From NCBI RefSeq assembly GCF_051622035.1, contig NC_135360.1, positions 3,779,501 through 3,843,500 on the forward strand: a stretch of 64,000 nucleotides of DNA, given 5' to 3'. Position numbers and translations under genes: made by a program. The notes beneath the pieces are model-generated. The model did no database searches. It was not told where the DNA came from and saw only the letters and a program-made list of their open reading frames with translations. Shown here piece after piece: positions 33,146 through 44,629 of the stretch; the stretch's first letter is position 1; each line of letters opens with the position of its first letter. The DNA comes from Arctopsyche grandis (Eukaryota > Arthropoda > Insecta > Trichoptera > Hydropsychidae).

Positions 33146-34490
33146 TTTGACTAGGAATTTGACCCTTAAAGCCCTCAACATGAGACCACCACCCTCCCCC
33201 CAACAAATACAGTCTAAGAGACCTTTTCATCAGGGAACGACACGGTTGTTCAGCAATATCGCACAAGAACAACCGCACATCACCGCTCTAATAAAAAAAA
33301 CCACACTGTACATAACCAAGTACAAAATAAACAACGACGCATGAACACATAAAGCGCACAATTAATACCTGAAATGTGCCGTGCGAATGCACGTACACCT
33401 CAAGTAAAATGTAAAAGTAAAGGAGGGAGTGGTTCACAACTATGTACTATTTAACTTTCTGGAAGGAAGTAATGTGGGATCTACCAACATTATTGAACCT
33501 GTACCAACACATAATAACTATAGCCCGACGCGACCCTGCGCCCCATTGTCCATTTCTAGGGTGAACCTTTTTTTGCTCTCTAGCTTTGAAGTATTCCCTC
33601 TTTCCTGGAAAAGCATCGTCCTGCGACGATCTCTAATAATAACAATCCGGGTCCAAACAAAAGACAACGAAATTGATGAGATCTGATTTTATTAGATATT
33701 GGTATTCTACCGACCCAATTTATTGATACCAATGTATCAAGGATTTGGTTTGTTTCTTGTTAGAACAATCATAATAATGCCGCAGAACATCGGTTAAGAA
33801 CCACTGACAAACCACTGAGATAATCTGATATGTATGTAATTGGTTCACGGCATCAATAGTCACCCTTATATAGCTGACGAACGTGGAAGGTTTGTTTTAT
33901 ATTATCGGTTGCTTTAAATTAGATTTCTTTGATTTAAATAATATTTTTTACTAATTTCCAAGTATTTTAAAATAATTGTAAATCCGGATTTCTGTAAAAT
34001 AAAATTAAACAACTACATAATATACTAAATGTACATACATATGTATATCGGTTTCCGGAAAGATGGCCCAAAGCGAGGTACCCTCGATAGATCCGCTATT
34101 GTAAATGCACTCTAGAAAAATGCGCCCAAGCAAAGTCTACTCGGAAGGGATACCACCTTCGGATAGTTACACTCAAAGATTACCAGACTATTTTGTATCC
34201 CACTAATAGCCTCACGCACAGGTAGAAATTTCAACTTAAATACAATAGCACTCGCTGCAATGTCGTGACAAACACGTGAATTTTTGTTTCAAAAGTAAGA
34301 TAATTTTTTCTCGTCACTAGTGTGTGTGCTTTATAGTAAGTCAAGTATTTTTATGGTAGGATACTATAAACTTTTTAAATATTTGTTATTTGATTTAACA
34401 TTCTAGTTATGTTTCAATTTTGAATTTTAAACAACAATTAGTGGTGAAATTAATATCAGCCAAGTATCATCTTCTTATGTCCCACCGTTA
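33146..34490. other. Intergenic stretch without recognised features
   Basis: About 1.3 kb of mixed sequence between the duplicated block and the (TA)n-bearing MITE relic. I see no exon, RNA gene or element terminus. Confidence 0.35.
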
Positions 34491-34593
34491 GGGGGGTGGG
34501 GCTAACCAAGGTACTGGTCCAGTAACCGTATCCTGCGTGCGCACATTAAACGAGGCTGTATGACAAAAAGAGAGATAATTTCACCGCATGCCA

Positions 34594-34654
<61 letters not shown>

Positions 34655-34705
34655 GACGGGGGGAGAGAGACTTTTACCGCACACCACTGATATATATACT
34701 AACCG
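34490..34705. repeat. MITE relic with (TA)n core
   Basis: GAGATAATTTCACCGCATGC and ATTAAACGAGGCTGTATGA match, in reverse, the interior of the MITE at 20266-20662. A (TA)n run at 34601-34653 separates two copies of CACCGCAYRCCACTGATATA. Termini are not preserved. Confidence 0.5.
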
Positions 34706-34839
34706 TTTTTCATATGTATGCATGATAAACGAATATTTTCACGGTCACCCGTCTAGGAGTACTCAGACTGATATATTAAGTAAGAGATCGATTATTTTTG
34801 TTATTAATTTGTTGATTTCTCGGTGGTGCACTTTTTTTT

Positions 34840-35970
34840 ATACTTGGTATGACCGACAATTGTTCGGTCCGATTACTACAGAAAGGTTGAAGAATATCCT
34901 CGATGAAAACCAACCTATGGAACAGGTAGGATTTAGGGCAAATTTCAACACAATGGACCATCATCAGTAGTCAGCGAACTAATCGAGCCCGCTAACGAAT
35001 ATCAACGGCCATTGTACCTAGGTTTCGACAAAGTTAGTCATATTTCAGAATTTAATACTCTACAAACACAGGGAGTGCCGAGTGAGTGAGTGATATAAGA
35101 ACGCCACAGCTTCTGTTAAACTTTTTCCAGATATAGATAGATTTAGCATAGGAAAAGAAGTAAGACAAGGAGACACGATAACTTTTAAACTATTCAATGC
35201 GGTGCTTGAGGGCATGTTCAAAAACCTGGAATGGGACACACCCTAAGTAAGCATCAACGGTCTCTTCTTGAGTCACCTTCGGTACGCAGACGATATATGT
35301 AATTTTAGTAGCTCGAGATCCAGCTTTCCTACTTAACAAACGAACACAGCTGGACAGGGAAAGTAGGGTTAAAAATTAACGTAGATAAGACCAAACTAAT
35401 GTTCAATAGTTATTGTAAGCCTGATAGCATCTTATTAAATAATAAAATAGTAGTAAATAGTTATTTAGGTCAAATAATTGACATGTACATATGGTAGTAA
35501 AGAAGAATAAATAAAGATATGTACTTATGAAACTAGGATGAAGTGCATTTGGACGAATGAATGTTGCTTTTAAATCAAAAATGACACTCTGCCTGAAGAA
35601 AAAGATTTTCGATCAATGCGTTTTGCCAGTCATGAAGTTTGGATGCGAAACTTGGACATTGAACGCCAAGATGCTACATAAAGTCCAATGCACTCAAAGA
35701 AGTATGGAACGCTGTATATTTAGCATAACGAGGAGATATAGGAAACGGAATACGTGGGTGAGAAGTATGACAAAAGTAGTGGATATAGTGGATAGAGTGA
35801 AGAGATTGAAATGGCAGTGGGCGGGCCATGTGGTTAGAAGAATGGACGAAAGGTGGACAAAAGAAGTACTAGAATGGTACCTGAGGGTAAAAGGAAGACC
35901 ACAGATGGGTTATTTATTCACTAGTGCTATAGTTAAGTCGAATATATCCCAAGTAATAAATCTAGGTAGA
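34840..35970 (+). pseudogene. Decayed RTE-type LINE reverse transcriptase
   Basis: Fragments in shifting frames match the RTE/BovB-like reverse transcriptase: RLKNILDENQPMEQVGFRAN near 34890, SIGKEVRQGDTITFKLFNAV near 35150, HLRYADDIC near 35275 (catalytic YADD), then a continuous 138-codon frame (35557-35973) with CVLPVMKFGCETWTL, QRSMERCIF and KRLKWQWAGHVVRRMDERWT, the conserved C-terminal block of the family. Stops and frameshifts show it is dead. Confidence 0.8.
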
Positions 35971-36119
35971 TGAAATATCGACTGTACCAGAATCTACCTA
36001 TAGATACATATGTACATAGTTGCGTAAAATAATTTCAAAGTTTGAAAATATTTTATATTTTATTGTCGAGTATTATTCGAGTATTTGGCTGAAATATCTG
36101 GTTATCAAGTAGCCTAAAG

Positions 36120-36190
36120 CAGTGCTGAGTATATCCAAGTATCGAGTACTCGAGTATATCCGAGTTCGAGTACTCGAGTATCGAGTACTA
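36120..36190. repeat. CGAGTACTCGAGTAT-rich tract
   Basis: Several copies of the palindromic CGAGTACTCG unit are clustered just before the (TA)n run upstream of UGT-4. No known binding-site class was recognised. Confidence 0.5.
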
Positions 36191-36199
36191 CGGCTCCGA

Positions 36200-36204
<5 letters not shown>

Positions 36205-36294
<90 letters not shown>
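36205..36294. repeat. (TA)n microsatellite upstream of UGT-4
   Basis: About 45 TA units, ending 92 bases before the UGT-4 ATG. Confidence 0.95.
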
Positions 36295-36297
<3 letters not shown>

Positions 36298-36298
<1 letters not shown>

Positions 36299-36338
36299 AT
36301 ATTACAGTCGTGATCTCATGGATCACGACTGTAATATT
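36298..36338. promoter_or_regulatory. Perfect 18-bp hairpin upstream of UGT-4
   Basis: AATATTACAGTCGTGATC (36298-36315) and its exact reverse complement (36321-36338) flank a 5-base loop, TCATG. It lies 48 bases before the UGT-4 start codon, so it is in the leader or core promoter. It could be a small foldback insertion, an operator-like palindrome or an RNA hairpin. No function is shown. Confidence 0.5.
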
Positions 36339-36385
36339 TCCATTACACACGTACTGCTGTTTCTAGTTATATTTTAAAAATAATA

Positions 36386-39300
36386 ATGAAGAATTCGAGA
36401 ATATTACTCGGAATACTATGTGTGTGTATTTCAATGGTTAATGGCTCCAAAATCCTCAAAGTATGCTTGGCGCCTTCAAAAAGTCATCACATCCTGTGCC
36501 AAGGTGTGGTTGACACATTAGCAGACACCGGTCATGAGGTTAGTGCCTAAATAAGTTTAAATAAAATGCATTAAATTACCAAAAACAGTCGAATTTGGTT
36601 TTTGCGAGATGACATTTCTTTGTTAAAGCTGTTACTAGAAATACCAGTAATGCGTAAAGTTTATCTACTTTTTTCTATTAATATCAACGACAATATACTT
36701 GCACAAATCTGTCCAGATAATGAGTTCGTAATAAGCAATATTCTGATTGTATATGAATAATATGTAAAAATTTTAGGTCACCTTCATCAATTCTTTTGCT
36801 ACTAACAGTAAAAGATATAAGGAAATTACAATCAGCGAGCTGTCGAACTCGTTACGTAATACACTTTTATTATTTTAGAATGCCGAGTTTCTCAAATTAG
36901 TAGTCAAAAGATGAACTAATCATACATATATCTATTTATTAACAGAAAAACATCATCCCGGATTTAAGACTAATCTAATGTCAATAGTAAAAATCATAAA
37001 CGTATTACCTCTATGGCAGCAGGAAGTAACTAAAACATTTTTTAATCATCCTAAAATCGTCGACTTCTTCAATGATAAAAATCAAAATTTTGATCTCGTC
37101 ATCATCGAATACTTCATGAACGAAATGTTCATTGGGTGAGATATATTTCAATTTAATAATAACATAATATCTAATTATATTATTAACAGCAAATTGTTTT
37201 TTTATAATTTTCAATTTTACATTGAAATCTGTAACAACAATATAAATGTAAATTATATATACATGTATTATGCTCTTAAGGATTACTGTAATGCTACAAT
37301 GGTCGATATGTAAATAAAATTATACAACTTAAATAAAATGGAGATTTACAAAGCAGTAATATATAATATAAAGTATACCTGACCTGATAAAATGAATATA
37401 ACTAGAGGTCGGAATCTGAAGGGGCCGGAAACGCGCCGCCTATTGTTCCATTGTTGTAAATCCTTTGTAAAAAAGGTTCGGCAAACCTTTAACAATGCAT
37501 TTACAATCTTTGAACAATAAACAGCCCCTTCAGATTCCGGTCTCTAAATATAACAGTGCGCGGGAGATGAAAAATCTTTAAAATACCCCCTCAAGCCTGT
37601 AATTAGTTTTAGAAATACTTTTCGCTGAGAAATGGCTACGACATACAAATTGTTAGAAACTTATTCTAGTATTTATTCTATAGGACGGCTCCACTCTAAG
37701 AAACCTGTTGCCACTCTTAAATATTGCACGATTAAATATTAATATTTAATTATAAATACACATATTTAAGATATTTTAATAATTACGTAGTTAGAAATAG
37801 AGATATGCATAATCATAAAACTAGGATTAGGAATGTAAGGAATAATAGAAAGGAATAATTATAGGTAGAGTTAAGCAAGCAAGAACATAGGGGTGCTCAA
37901 TTCTATAACGCTCTTCCTGATAACATTAGAAGTGCTAAAAACATTAGTGCCTTCTTGAAGGGTGATATTGGATACCTTTGTGCAAGATGTATTTAAATTA
38001 AGATTGATAGTTTAACATACTATCTAGGTTAATTTTAGATATTGATTTAAGATTGTTATTTTTTAATTGTTTTTAAATGTTTTAATCAACAATTTGCTCT
38101 TAAACAAGTAAATAAATAAATATGTTGGATCTCATCTTTTCAGGCTCGGTATTCGATACAAATGTCCCGTGGTAATGCTATCATCGGTGAGTTTAAGGCC
38201 ATGGTTAGCCACAATGACCAGCAATCCGCTGTCCATAGAAACGGTTCCTAATATGTTCTCACCGTTTACAACCAATATGAGTTTAAAGGAAAGAGTCATC
38301 AATACGCTTGCAACGATATTCACAGAAATCTTGGGAATGTGAGTGATTATTTAGGGAAAACATTCAAGGTGCTCAAAACCAAGAGGAATGCCTATTACGA
38401 GTTGGCATTCCATTTTTGACCTATCATTATTTTGAACTTTCTGGGACTACATAGTAGATCCAATATTTAATTTTATTAAATTTAAAAATATCACATTTGT
38501 GTTCGATTACAAATTAGAAATGTCGTTTTTCGTGTTAAATCAGATTTTTCTTGGATCCAACATCGAGGAAATTATATGCTGAATATATGCCCAAAGAAGC
38601 CAAATTGGTGCCGTTTGAAGATTTAAGGAAGCACGTTTCCATGGTGTTTGCAAACAGTCATCCTTCTGTTGGATTAGCTCGTCCTCTTCTACCGAATACA
38701 ATTGAAATTGGCGGATATCATATTGCAGATCCTAAACCATTACCCAAAGTAATAAAATGATTTCTTGCACGGTTTCTTTTATTTTAACTTCACATTTGTG
38801 TTTATGTAGTTCAAATCTTTGAAAATAATGTTTTTAGCTTTCAAAAGTGATTATTATCTCTCAATATGTACATTCCAATGCTACAGGATCTTCAAGAAGT
38901 GATAGACTCGGCCAAGCATGGCGTCATCTTTTTCAGCATGGGTAGTAATTTGAAAAGTAAAGATATGGACGTCGAATTGAGACAAAATATTCTCAAAGTG
39001 TTATCAGGCTTCAAGGAAACCGTGCTATGGAAATTTGAAGAAAATCTACCGGACAAGCCAAAAAACGTCATCATCCGTAAATGGATGCCACAGTCGAGCA
39101 TTTTAGGTAATCCAAATCCATATTTTTGATACACTAAATGATCCAACTTTATATGGTAACTTACTAGTATATTTTCAGCACATAAAAATGTCAAGTTATT
39201 CATTTCTCATTGTGGACTTTTGAGTGTAACGGAGACGACTTACTTTGGCGTACCATTGCTCGCTATACCAGTATATGGAGATCAGTTCCACAATGCCATG

Positions 39301-41368
39301 ACTGTGTCAGAGAAAGGACAGGGTGTCGTGCTGTCTCTCAGCAATATAACTGAAGCTTCGTTGAAATGGTCTATCAATGAGGTTATAAGCAATCCGAAGT
39401 AAGTTAAATATTGTTTCAGATAAACCTTAATCTGACATATTATGGTTTCATCTATATTTTCGATAATCTTTAAAGGAATCTCAATACTCCTCCCTGCTAG
39501 TCTGTTAATTCTAGCCCTTCTGGGTCGCCCCACATATCTTTAAGTACTTACTAGAGTGACCCAACTAATTTAAATGAGATCTACATACGTAACAGTTGGG
39601 CTGAAAAGTTCGTAGGCTAGCATAGAAAAAATCTTTTTTTTTGTTAGAATTTGATTTTATTATTCAATATAGTTGCCTTTGAGGGCGATACAACGATTAT
39701 AGCGGTCATACAATTTTTCGATACCATTTTTATAGTACGATTTGTCTTTAGCCTCAAAATAGGCTTCAGTTTCTCTTCATCGGCGCAAAATTACTGTCCA
39801 GCGAGCATCCTCTTGAGGTCTGAGAACAGGAAAAAGTCGCCGGGGGCCAGATCTGGAGAATACGGTGGATGCAGAAGCAATTCGAAGCCCAATTCATGCA
39901 ATTTTTCCATCGTTTTCATTGATTTGTGACACGGTGCATTGTCTTGATGAAATAGCACTTTCTTCTTCTTCAAATGGGGCCGTTTTTCCGCGATTTCGTC
40001 CTTCAAACGCTCCAATAACGCTACGTAATAGTCGCTGTTTATGGTTTTTCCCTTTTTAAGATAGTCGATGAATATTATACCATGCGCATCCCAAAATACT
40101 GATGTCATAACCTTGCCAGCCGACTTTTGCGTCTTTCCACGCTTTGGAGTCACTTCATCACGTGCAGTCCACTCGGCTGACTGTCGATTGGACTCCGGTG
40201 TGAAATGATGGAGCCATGTTTCATCCATTGTCACATATCGACGCAAAAATTCGGGTTTATTACAATTGAACAGCTCCAAACACTGCTCAGAATCATCAAT
40301 TCGTTGTTGTTTTGGTCGATTGTGAGCTCGCGCGGCACCCACTTTGAACAGAGCTTTCGCATACCCAAATATTCATTCACGATATGTCCAACACGTTCCT
40401 TTGATATCTTTAGGGTCTCAGCTATCTCAATCAATTTCACTTTACGGTTATCCAAAATTATTTTGTGGACTTTTTTGATGTTTTCGTCGGTAACAGCCTC
40501 TTTGGGGCGTCCACTGCGTGCATCGTCCTCGGTTCTCATTTCGCCTCGTTTAAACTTAGCAAACCACTTCTCGACGGTTGATTTTCCTGGTGCAAGGTCC
40601 GAATAATGTTTATCAAGCCAAACCTTGGCTTCAATAGTATTTTTTTTCGCCGAAAAACAATGCTTTATTAACACACGAAATTCCTTTTTATCCATTTTTT
40701 CAAACTAATAAAAGTTGCTTCACTCAAAATGCTATAACTCACAAACTAATAGTACGACAGCTGTCAAATTTATACACGTGTCTTTTTAAGGTTAGGACTT
40801 ACTAAAAATCATATGGATTTAATACTAGTAGCGCTATCTATGTGTCAGCCTATGAACTTTTCAGCCCACTTTATATATCTGCGTTATATATTTTTTATCC
40901 CACCTGCCATCTCCTAGGCTTGTAACTAAGATCCATGTAATAATCTCTGCTAGAATTGAAATCTACATATCCTATTGACACACATTTTTGTTTTGATAAC
41001 TAAGTATTAACAGCACAAATGTTGACACTATTGTTTTAAAGACTCCATTATTGAAGGTAATTGATACAGATGTATTATTGTATTTTAGATACACCGAAAT
41101 GGCTAAGATGAATCAGAAACTATTTCATGATAGACCGATAAAGCCACGGAAACTGCTAGCGTTCTACGTCGATCATATTATAAGAACAAAAGGTGCCAAA
41201 TATTTGTCACCTCCGTCACTGTCACGTGCCTCGCAGTTGCTGTTAGACATTGCTGTAGTTATCTTAATTCCATTAGTGTCGATAGCATTCTTGTTCGCAT
41301 TGATTTGCCGAAAAGTATGTTGCAAATCAAGCAGAAAAAAAATCAGCAAAGGGAAGAAAAACAATTAA
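36386..41368 (+). CDS. UGT: UGT-4: UDP-glycosyltransferase, intact, 8 exons, 513 aa
   Basis: Exons: 36386-36538, 36777-36855, 36946-37135, 38144-38338, 38544-38748, 38887-39106, 39179-39398 and 41089-41368. All GT-AG; phases match the other copies. Exon 1 is short (51 codons) but encodes a clear signal peptide (residues 1-20) and the catalytic-type S33-H34. This is the most diverged intact copy: the signature reads SHCG (H358, C359) instead of SHGG, the acceptor region differs strongly, and the tail is KKNN (KKxx retrieval type). D382-Q383 is kept. Cysteine at that signature position is tolerated in the family. Intron 3 holds a hAT MITE and a LINE tail, and intron 7 holds a mariner. Confidence 0.92.
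37403..37546. mobile_element. hAT-type MITE in UGT-4 intron 3
   Basis: A 144-bp element with TIRs TAGAGGTCGGAATCTGAAGG and, from the right, TAGAGACCGGAATCTGAAGG. The 8-bp AATATAAC is duplicated at 37395-37402 and 37547-37554. A decayed inverted copy is at about 41382-41512, just past the UGT-4 stop. Confidence 0.85.
37885..38123 (+). mobile_element. LINE 3' end in UGT-4 intron 3
   Basis: Translation RGAQFYNALPDNIRSAKNIS followed by AFLKGDIGYLCARCI and a stop matches the ORF2 C terminus of the LINE at 46636-50777. A 3' untranslated region and AAAT repeats follow, ending about 20 bases before the UGT-4 exon 4 acceptor. Confidence 0.72.
39592..40871 (-). mobile_element. mariner element, inactive, in UGT-4 intron 7
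   Basis: A 1.28-kb element, normal for mariner. The terminal repeats contain GGGCTGAAAAGTTCGTAGGC on the left and GGGCTGAAAAGTTCATAGGC read from the right. TA dinucleotides border both ends (39590-39591 and 40872-40873), as expected for TA-target insertion. The outermost bases of the two repeats differ slightly. Confidence 0.85.
39661..40695 (-). pseudogene. mariner transposase, frameshifted
   Basis: The N-terminal part (40695 down to about 40340) has the helix-turn-helix DNA-binding region (TVEKWFAKFKRGE; SGRPKEAVTDENI; ISKERVGHIVNEYLGM). A frameshift after KWVPREL moves the reading to the frame that begins near 40342. There lie the catalytic acidic residues, VTMDETWLHHF, LFHQDNAPCHKS and YSPDLAPGDFFLF, in the D,D34D arrangement of mariner. 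After KRMLAGQ an in-frame TAA and a further shift break the C terminus (the end reads KNGIEKLYDRY..ALKGNYIE). The enzyme cannot be made intact from this copy. Confidence 0.9.
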
Positions 41369-41381
41369 TATTAATTTAAAG

Positions 41382-41512
41382 CCCGGACCCAGAGCGTGCC
41401 GCATATTGTTCAAATGTTGTAAATGAATTGTTAAAGGTTTGCCGAACCTTTATTACAAAGGATTTACAACAATGGAACAATGAGCGGCCCCTTGGCAATC
41501 CTACCTCTAAAT
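41382..41512. mobile_element. Decayed inverted copy of the 37.4-kb hAT MITE
   Basis: In reverse complement the segment matches 37403-37546: the ATTGTTCCATTGTTGTAAAT core, the AGGTTCGGCAAACCTTTAAC palindrome, and GAGGT..GGGGCC ends. One terminus and the duplication are eroded. Confidence 0.65.
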
Positions 41513-41635
41513 ATTAAATGACAATAGAAATGAAATGTATGTACATATGTATTATATATTTAAATTCACTTGCTCTCGATTAAAATTTAAAATATATTAA
41601 AAATGCCTTTTTATTATACAATTTTTTTTTTATAG

Positions 41636-41764
41636 TTGAATAGATACTCTCAACTATTGTTGGACGCTATGGCTATTATTTTGATCCCAATAATCATCAT
41701 TGTAGCATTATTTTCATATATGCTTTGGAAATGCTGCAATCGTAAAAATAAGCAAAAAATTTAA
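41636..41764 (+). pseudogene. UGT exon 8 relic downstream of UGT-4
   Basis: The sequence after an acceptor-like TATAG reads LNRYSQLLLDAMAIILIPII then IIVALFSYMLWKCC and stops at KQKI. It covers only the end of exon 8 (transmembrane helix and tail). Similarity to the pseudogene's exon 8 end (59843-60014) continues about 100 bases into the 3' flank, so it is a piece of duplicated genomic DNA. No upstream UGT exon is attached. The tail is cut by a stop compared with KKHKKH in the other copy. Confidence 0.72.
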
Positions 41765-42084
41765 GAGAAAAATAAATCGGACATAAAATACAAAAAGCAT
41801 TAAACGTTATTATGTATTACATGTGTTTTTATATATTGTAATAAAAAATGAAGCTTTATCGTATGAAAATTATTACCACCTACATATGTAATCAAATCGG
41901 CTGCTCGGTTTGTATGTACACATTATTTTAGTTACATTCATGCAACAGGTAAACGATGGAAAAGGCGCTTTAGATTTTGGGTGATCCTTCAATGACATTG
42001 AAAAATTGGTATTCGCGAATAGACCAAACAATAACAAATCGAACAATAACCGACGGAGTCATCTGATATAAATACAATGTAGTT

Positions 42085-42155
42085 TGTAGATGAGTTGCCA
42101 TATTTTGTTTACATTAAGTGTTGAAAGAAGTTTTTCCAAATTAAAGATCAAAAAA
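42085..42155 (+). pseudogene. hAT transposase dimerisation-domain relic
   Basis: Translation gives TLSVERSFSKLKIKK, which resembles the ERSFS.LK...K core of the hAT C-terminal dimerisation domain. Nothing else of the transposase is recognisable. Confidence 0.45.
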
Positions 42156-42159
42156 AAAA

Positions 42160-43375
42160 AATTATGGGTGTGCTCATGTACAATGCCCTCCCTGAGTGCA
42201 TCAGGTCTTCTAATGGTCCGTACGCACCAAACCAACGACGATTTTGGGCCAACTTTTAAAACCAGTAGCGTACAAAATATCGAAATAAAAATTAAATAAA
42301 AAAATTGAAATTAAATATCAAAATTAAGCTAACGAGCGAGATTGAGCTAAAATTAGATCATCGTTGATGTTTTGAATTACAACAATGTTTTGAATTACAA
42401 CAATGTTTTGAATTACGACGATACGCATTACAACCAGATAAATATTATAATTACGAGCGAAAAAAACCTTGTTATTGTTTCTTATAAGTCGTCATGATAT
42501 ACCACTGTGTTTCGCCGTCGATGAAATATTTAACAAAAAAAATGTCGGTGATTTGTCAAAGGGTTTTTTTTTCTTTCGTCGAAATAAAATTAATAATCAC
42601 ACATTATCCGATAAATTTTACCTCTGAGATGGATTTAATTATTTGATTTATTTCGACGAGAGAAACAATTGAAGACATTATCCGATAAAATTTACCTCTG
42701 AAATGATTTAATTAATTGATTTATTTCGACGAGAGAAACAATTGAAGACTAAAAAAATTTCGTTTGATAAACCGACAACGTGCCGGGTTGGGACCATCGC
42801 TCGGTCACCCATACTAACACATGATATATTCTCAGTAACTGCGCATTATGGGGAAGTAAAAATAATAATTCTTTGATTTTTTTTCGATCTTAGTGCGTAT
42901 CTTCGTAAGTCAAAACATCTTTGACAAACAAAAGTCGAGGATTACCTGTATGTGATTGTTGATGATCTAATTTTAGGTCAATCTCGAAAATTTATTTAAA
43001 TTGTGCATGTTCTGTTTTAACTTTCAATATTTAATTTTAATTTAATAAAATGATTATAATTTTATTTTGATACTTGAATTTAATTTTAATATAATAATAA
43101 TAGTTTTAATTTTGATATTTAATTTCAATTTTTAAATTTAATTTTTATTTCGATATTTTGTACGCTACTGGTTTCTAAAGTTGGCCTGTGGGCCGTTCGT
43201 TGGCTTGGTGCGTACGCACCATAAGACCGTGGATGTATTCTTGCGAGGTGCAAGGAGACACCTCTGTGAGGGACAGTACATATTTAGTAAAACAAAAAAA
43301 AATTGAGGTATGTAATTAAGAATGTATTTTAAATTAGCTAAATAGATAAAATTATATAAATAAATAAATGTATGT
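42160..43375 (+). mobile_element. LINE 3' end split by a MITE
   Basis: 42160-42213 (GTGCTCATGTACAATGCCCT, TGAGTGCATCAGGTCTTC) and 43222-43375 (GACCGTGGATGTATTCTTGC, CACCTCTGTGAGGGACAGTA, then a 3' UTR with AAAT repeats) are consecutive pieces of the LINE family at 46636-50777. Between them lies the element at 42214-43221. Confidence 0.85.
42214..43221. mobile_element. Harbinger-like MITE, 1008 bp, with confirmed empty site
   Basis: TIRs of about 85 bp: TGGTCCGTACGCACCAAACC on the left and TGGTGCGTACGCACCAAGCC from the right, continuing through AACCAGTAGCGTACAAAATA. TAA is duplicated at 42211-42213 and 43222-43224. The intact LINE paralogue at about 50610-50640 reads ..TCTGCTAAAAACATGG.. with a single TAA at the same point, so it serves as the empty site. 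The 3-bp TAA duplication points to PIF/Harbinger. A tandem duplication of about 75 bp is at 42600-42749. It has no coding capacity. Confidence 0.88.
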
Positions 43376-43980
43376 ACGTATGTAGTAACAATAGATGAAG
43401 TTTTGTTTTTTTTACGTCAATAATGTATTTTTATCTGATACAATGTTTCAAATAAGAATATGAAATTTGATTCAATATACCGAAAGCTTGAGTCTTGTGT
43501 TTCACTTCCGTAGTGGTAGTTTTGAGTTTCATCTCTTTCTTCATGGTTTGAAAAGATTTTTATATTTTTATAATTAGTGGTTTTATTGTAATTATTTTTT
43601 TGAATGAAATTAATTACAAAAAACCTTAAAAATTAAATAAAAAAAAAACCGTAAGACTTTGGACTGAGGTATATGTGGCTCAAAATGTTCTAAATGATAT
43701 GAGCAATCCTTCAAGAATATCAACTTCAAATATCTACCCTTCAAGACTTTGCAAAATTTGATGTTATAATAATAATATATAAGGGGCGGCAAATATAATT
43801 TTGCCTAGGGCGGCGAGAAAGCTGGATCGGGGCTTGTTTACTGGTTATTTAGCGGCATATAATAAGCACATTTGAGTTCGGTCACAAATATTGGTGTAGA
43901 AATATAGAACAACTTGTCCTATCCCGAATCAAAATCTATTTCTATTTATCAATAATCGATTTCACAATAATACACAACTC
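43376..43980. other. AT-rich stretch, no recognised feature
   Basis: Only low-complexity open frames. The first bases (GTATGTAGTAACAATAGATG) match the start of UGT-1 intron 5 (about 4235), so some of it is shared dispersed repeat. Confidence 0.35.
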
Positions 43981-43984
43981 GTAC

Positions 43985-44475
43985 GATGGCATCATCGCGC
44001 TCCTATACAAACATACAGAGCCAACCTCGCCTGGATTTATCATTGCTACTCAAGGGTAACGACCCAATTCAACTCGGTTTATAATTACGATCGCGAGCTC
44101 GTAGAAGCTTCCAGAAGGATGATTCCATCACTCGATCGTACTCCGAGCAACCTAGAGGCACAGCTGTACACAGACCTGACTTCCATGCCCGTGAAAACTT
44201 CCAGAAGTATGATTACTCGGAGAGAAAGGATAACACCGAGCTCACGAAAGCAGGACGACATCATTCAACCAATCCAGAGCAACAGACTCAGACGCCAGAT
44301 CAGCCAGCCCTTCCGCTGAGGTGGGCAGCTAGCCCACTTCATACATACTATACATATACCTATAATATAATATAATGTACATAAGTATATAGCCCGCGAT
44401 TATACTTGTAATAAACTTATATACTGTACAATAATAAACGATCCTCTTATAAACTCAACCGACCCACTGGTCAAC
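43985..44475 (+). mobile_element. Possible LTR remnant
   Basis: This GC-richer island contains AGCTCGTAGAAGCTTCCAGA, a later CTTCCAGAAGTATGATT echo, and AATAAAC signals near 44411 and 44441 before a C-rich end. The composition and late AATAAAC recall the solo LTRs elsewhere in the window. No TG..CA borders or duplication are secure. A 66-codon frame inside (44119-44319) shows no recognisable domain. Confidence 0.3.
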
Positions 44476-44629
44476 ACCCCTTCCTGCGTCCTAAATTGTC
44501 TTCAGAAATAGCATTGTCTACAGAATTAGAAAAAAAACGATATATGTACATATGTACAAGTTCAAAGTAGATGATAGATCTCAACAATGTGTTCCTTGTG
44601 ATCAGAGAACGGTGACCAAGTTGCTTTTA

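Noticed and set aside
44119-44319. 66-codon frame in the GC-richer island
   Set aside because: Arginine/serine-rich low-complexity translation with no domain. The island has LTR-like signals, so it is more likely non-coding.
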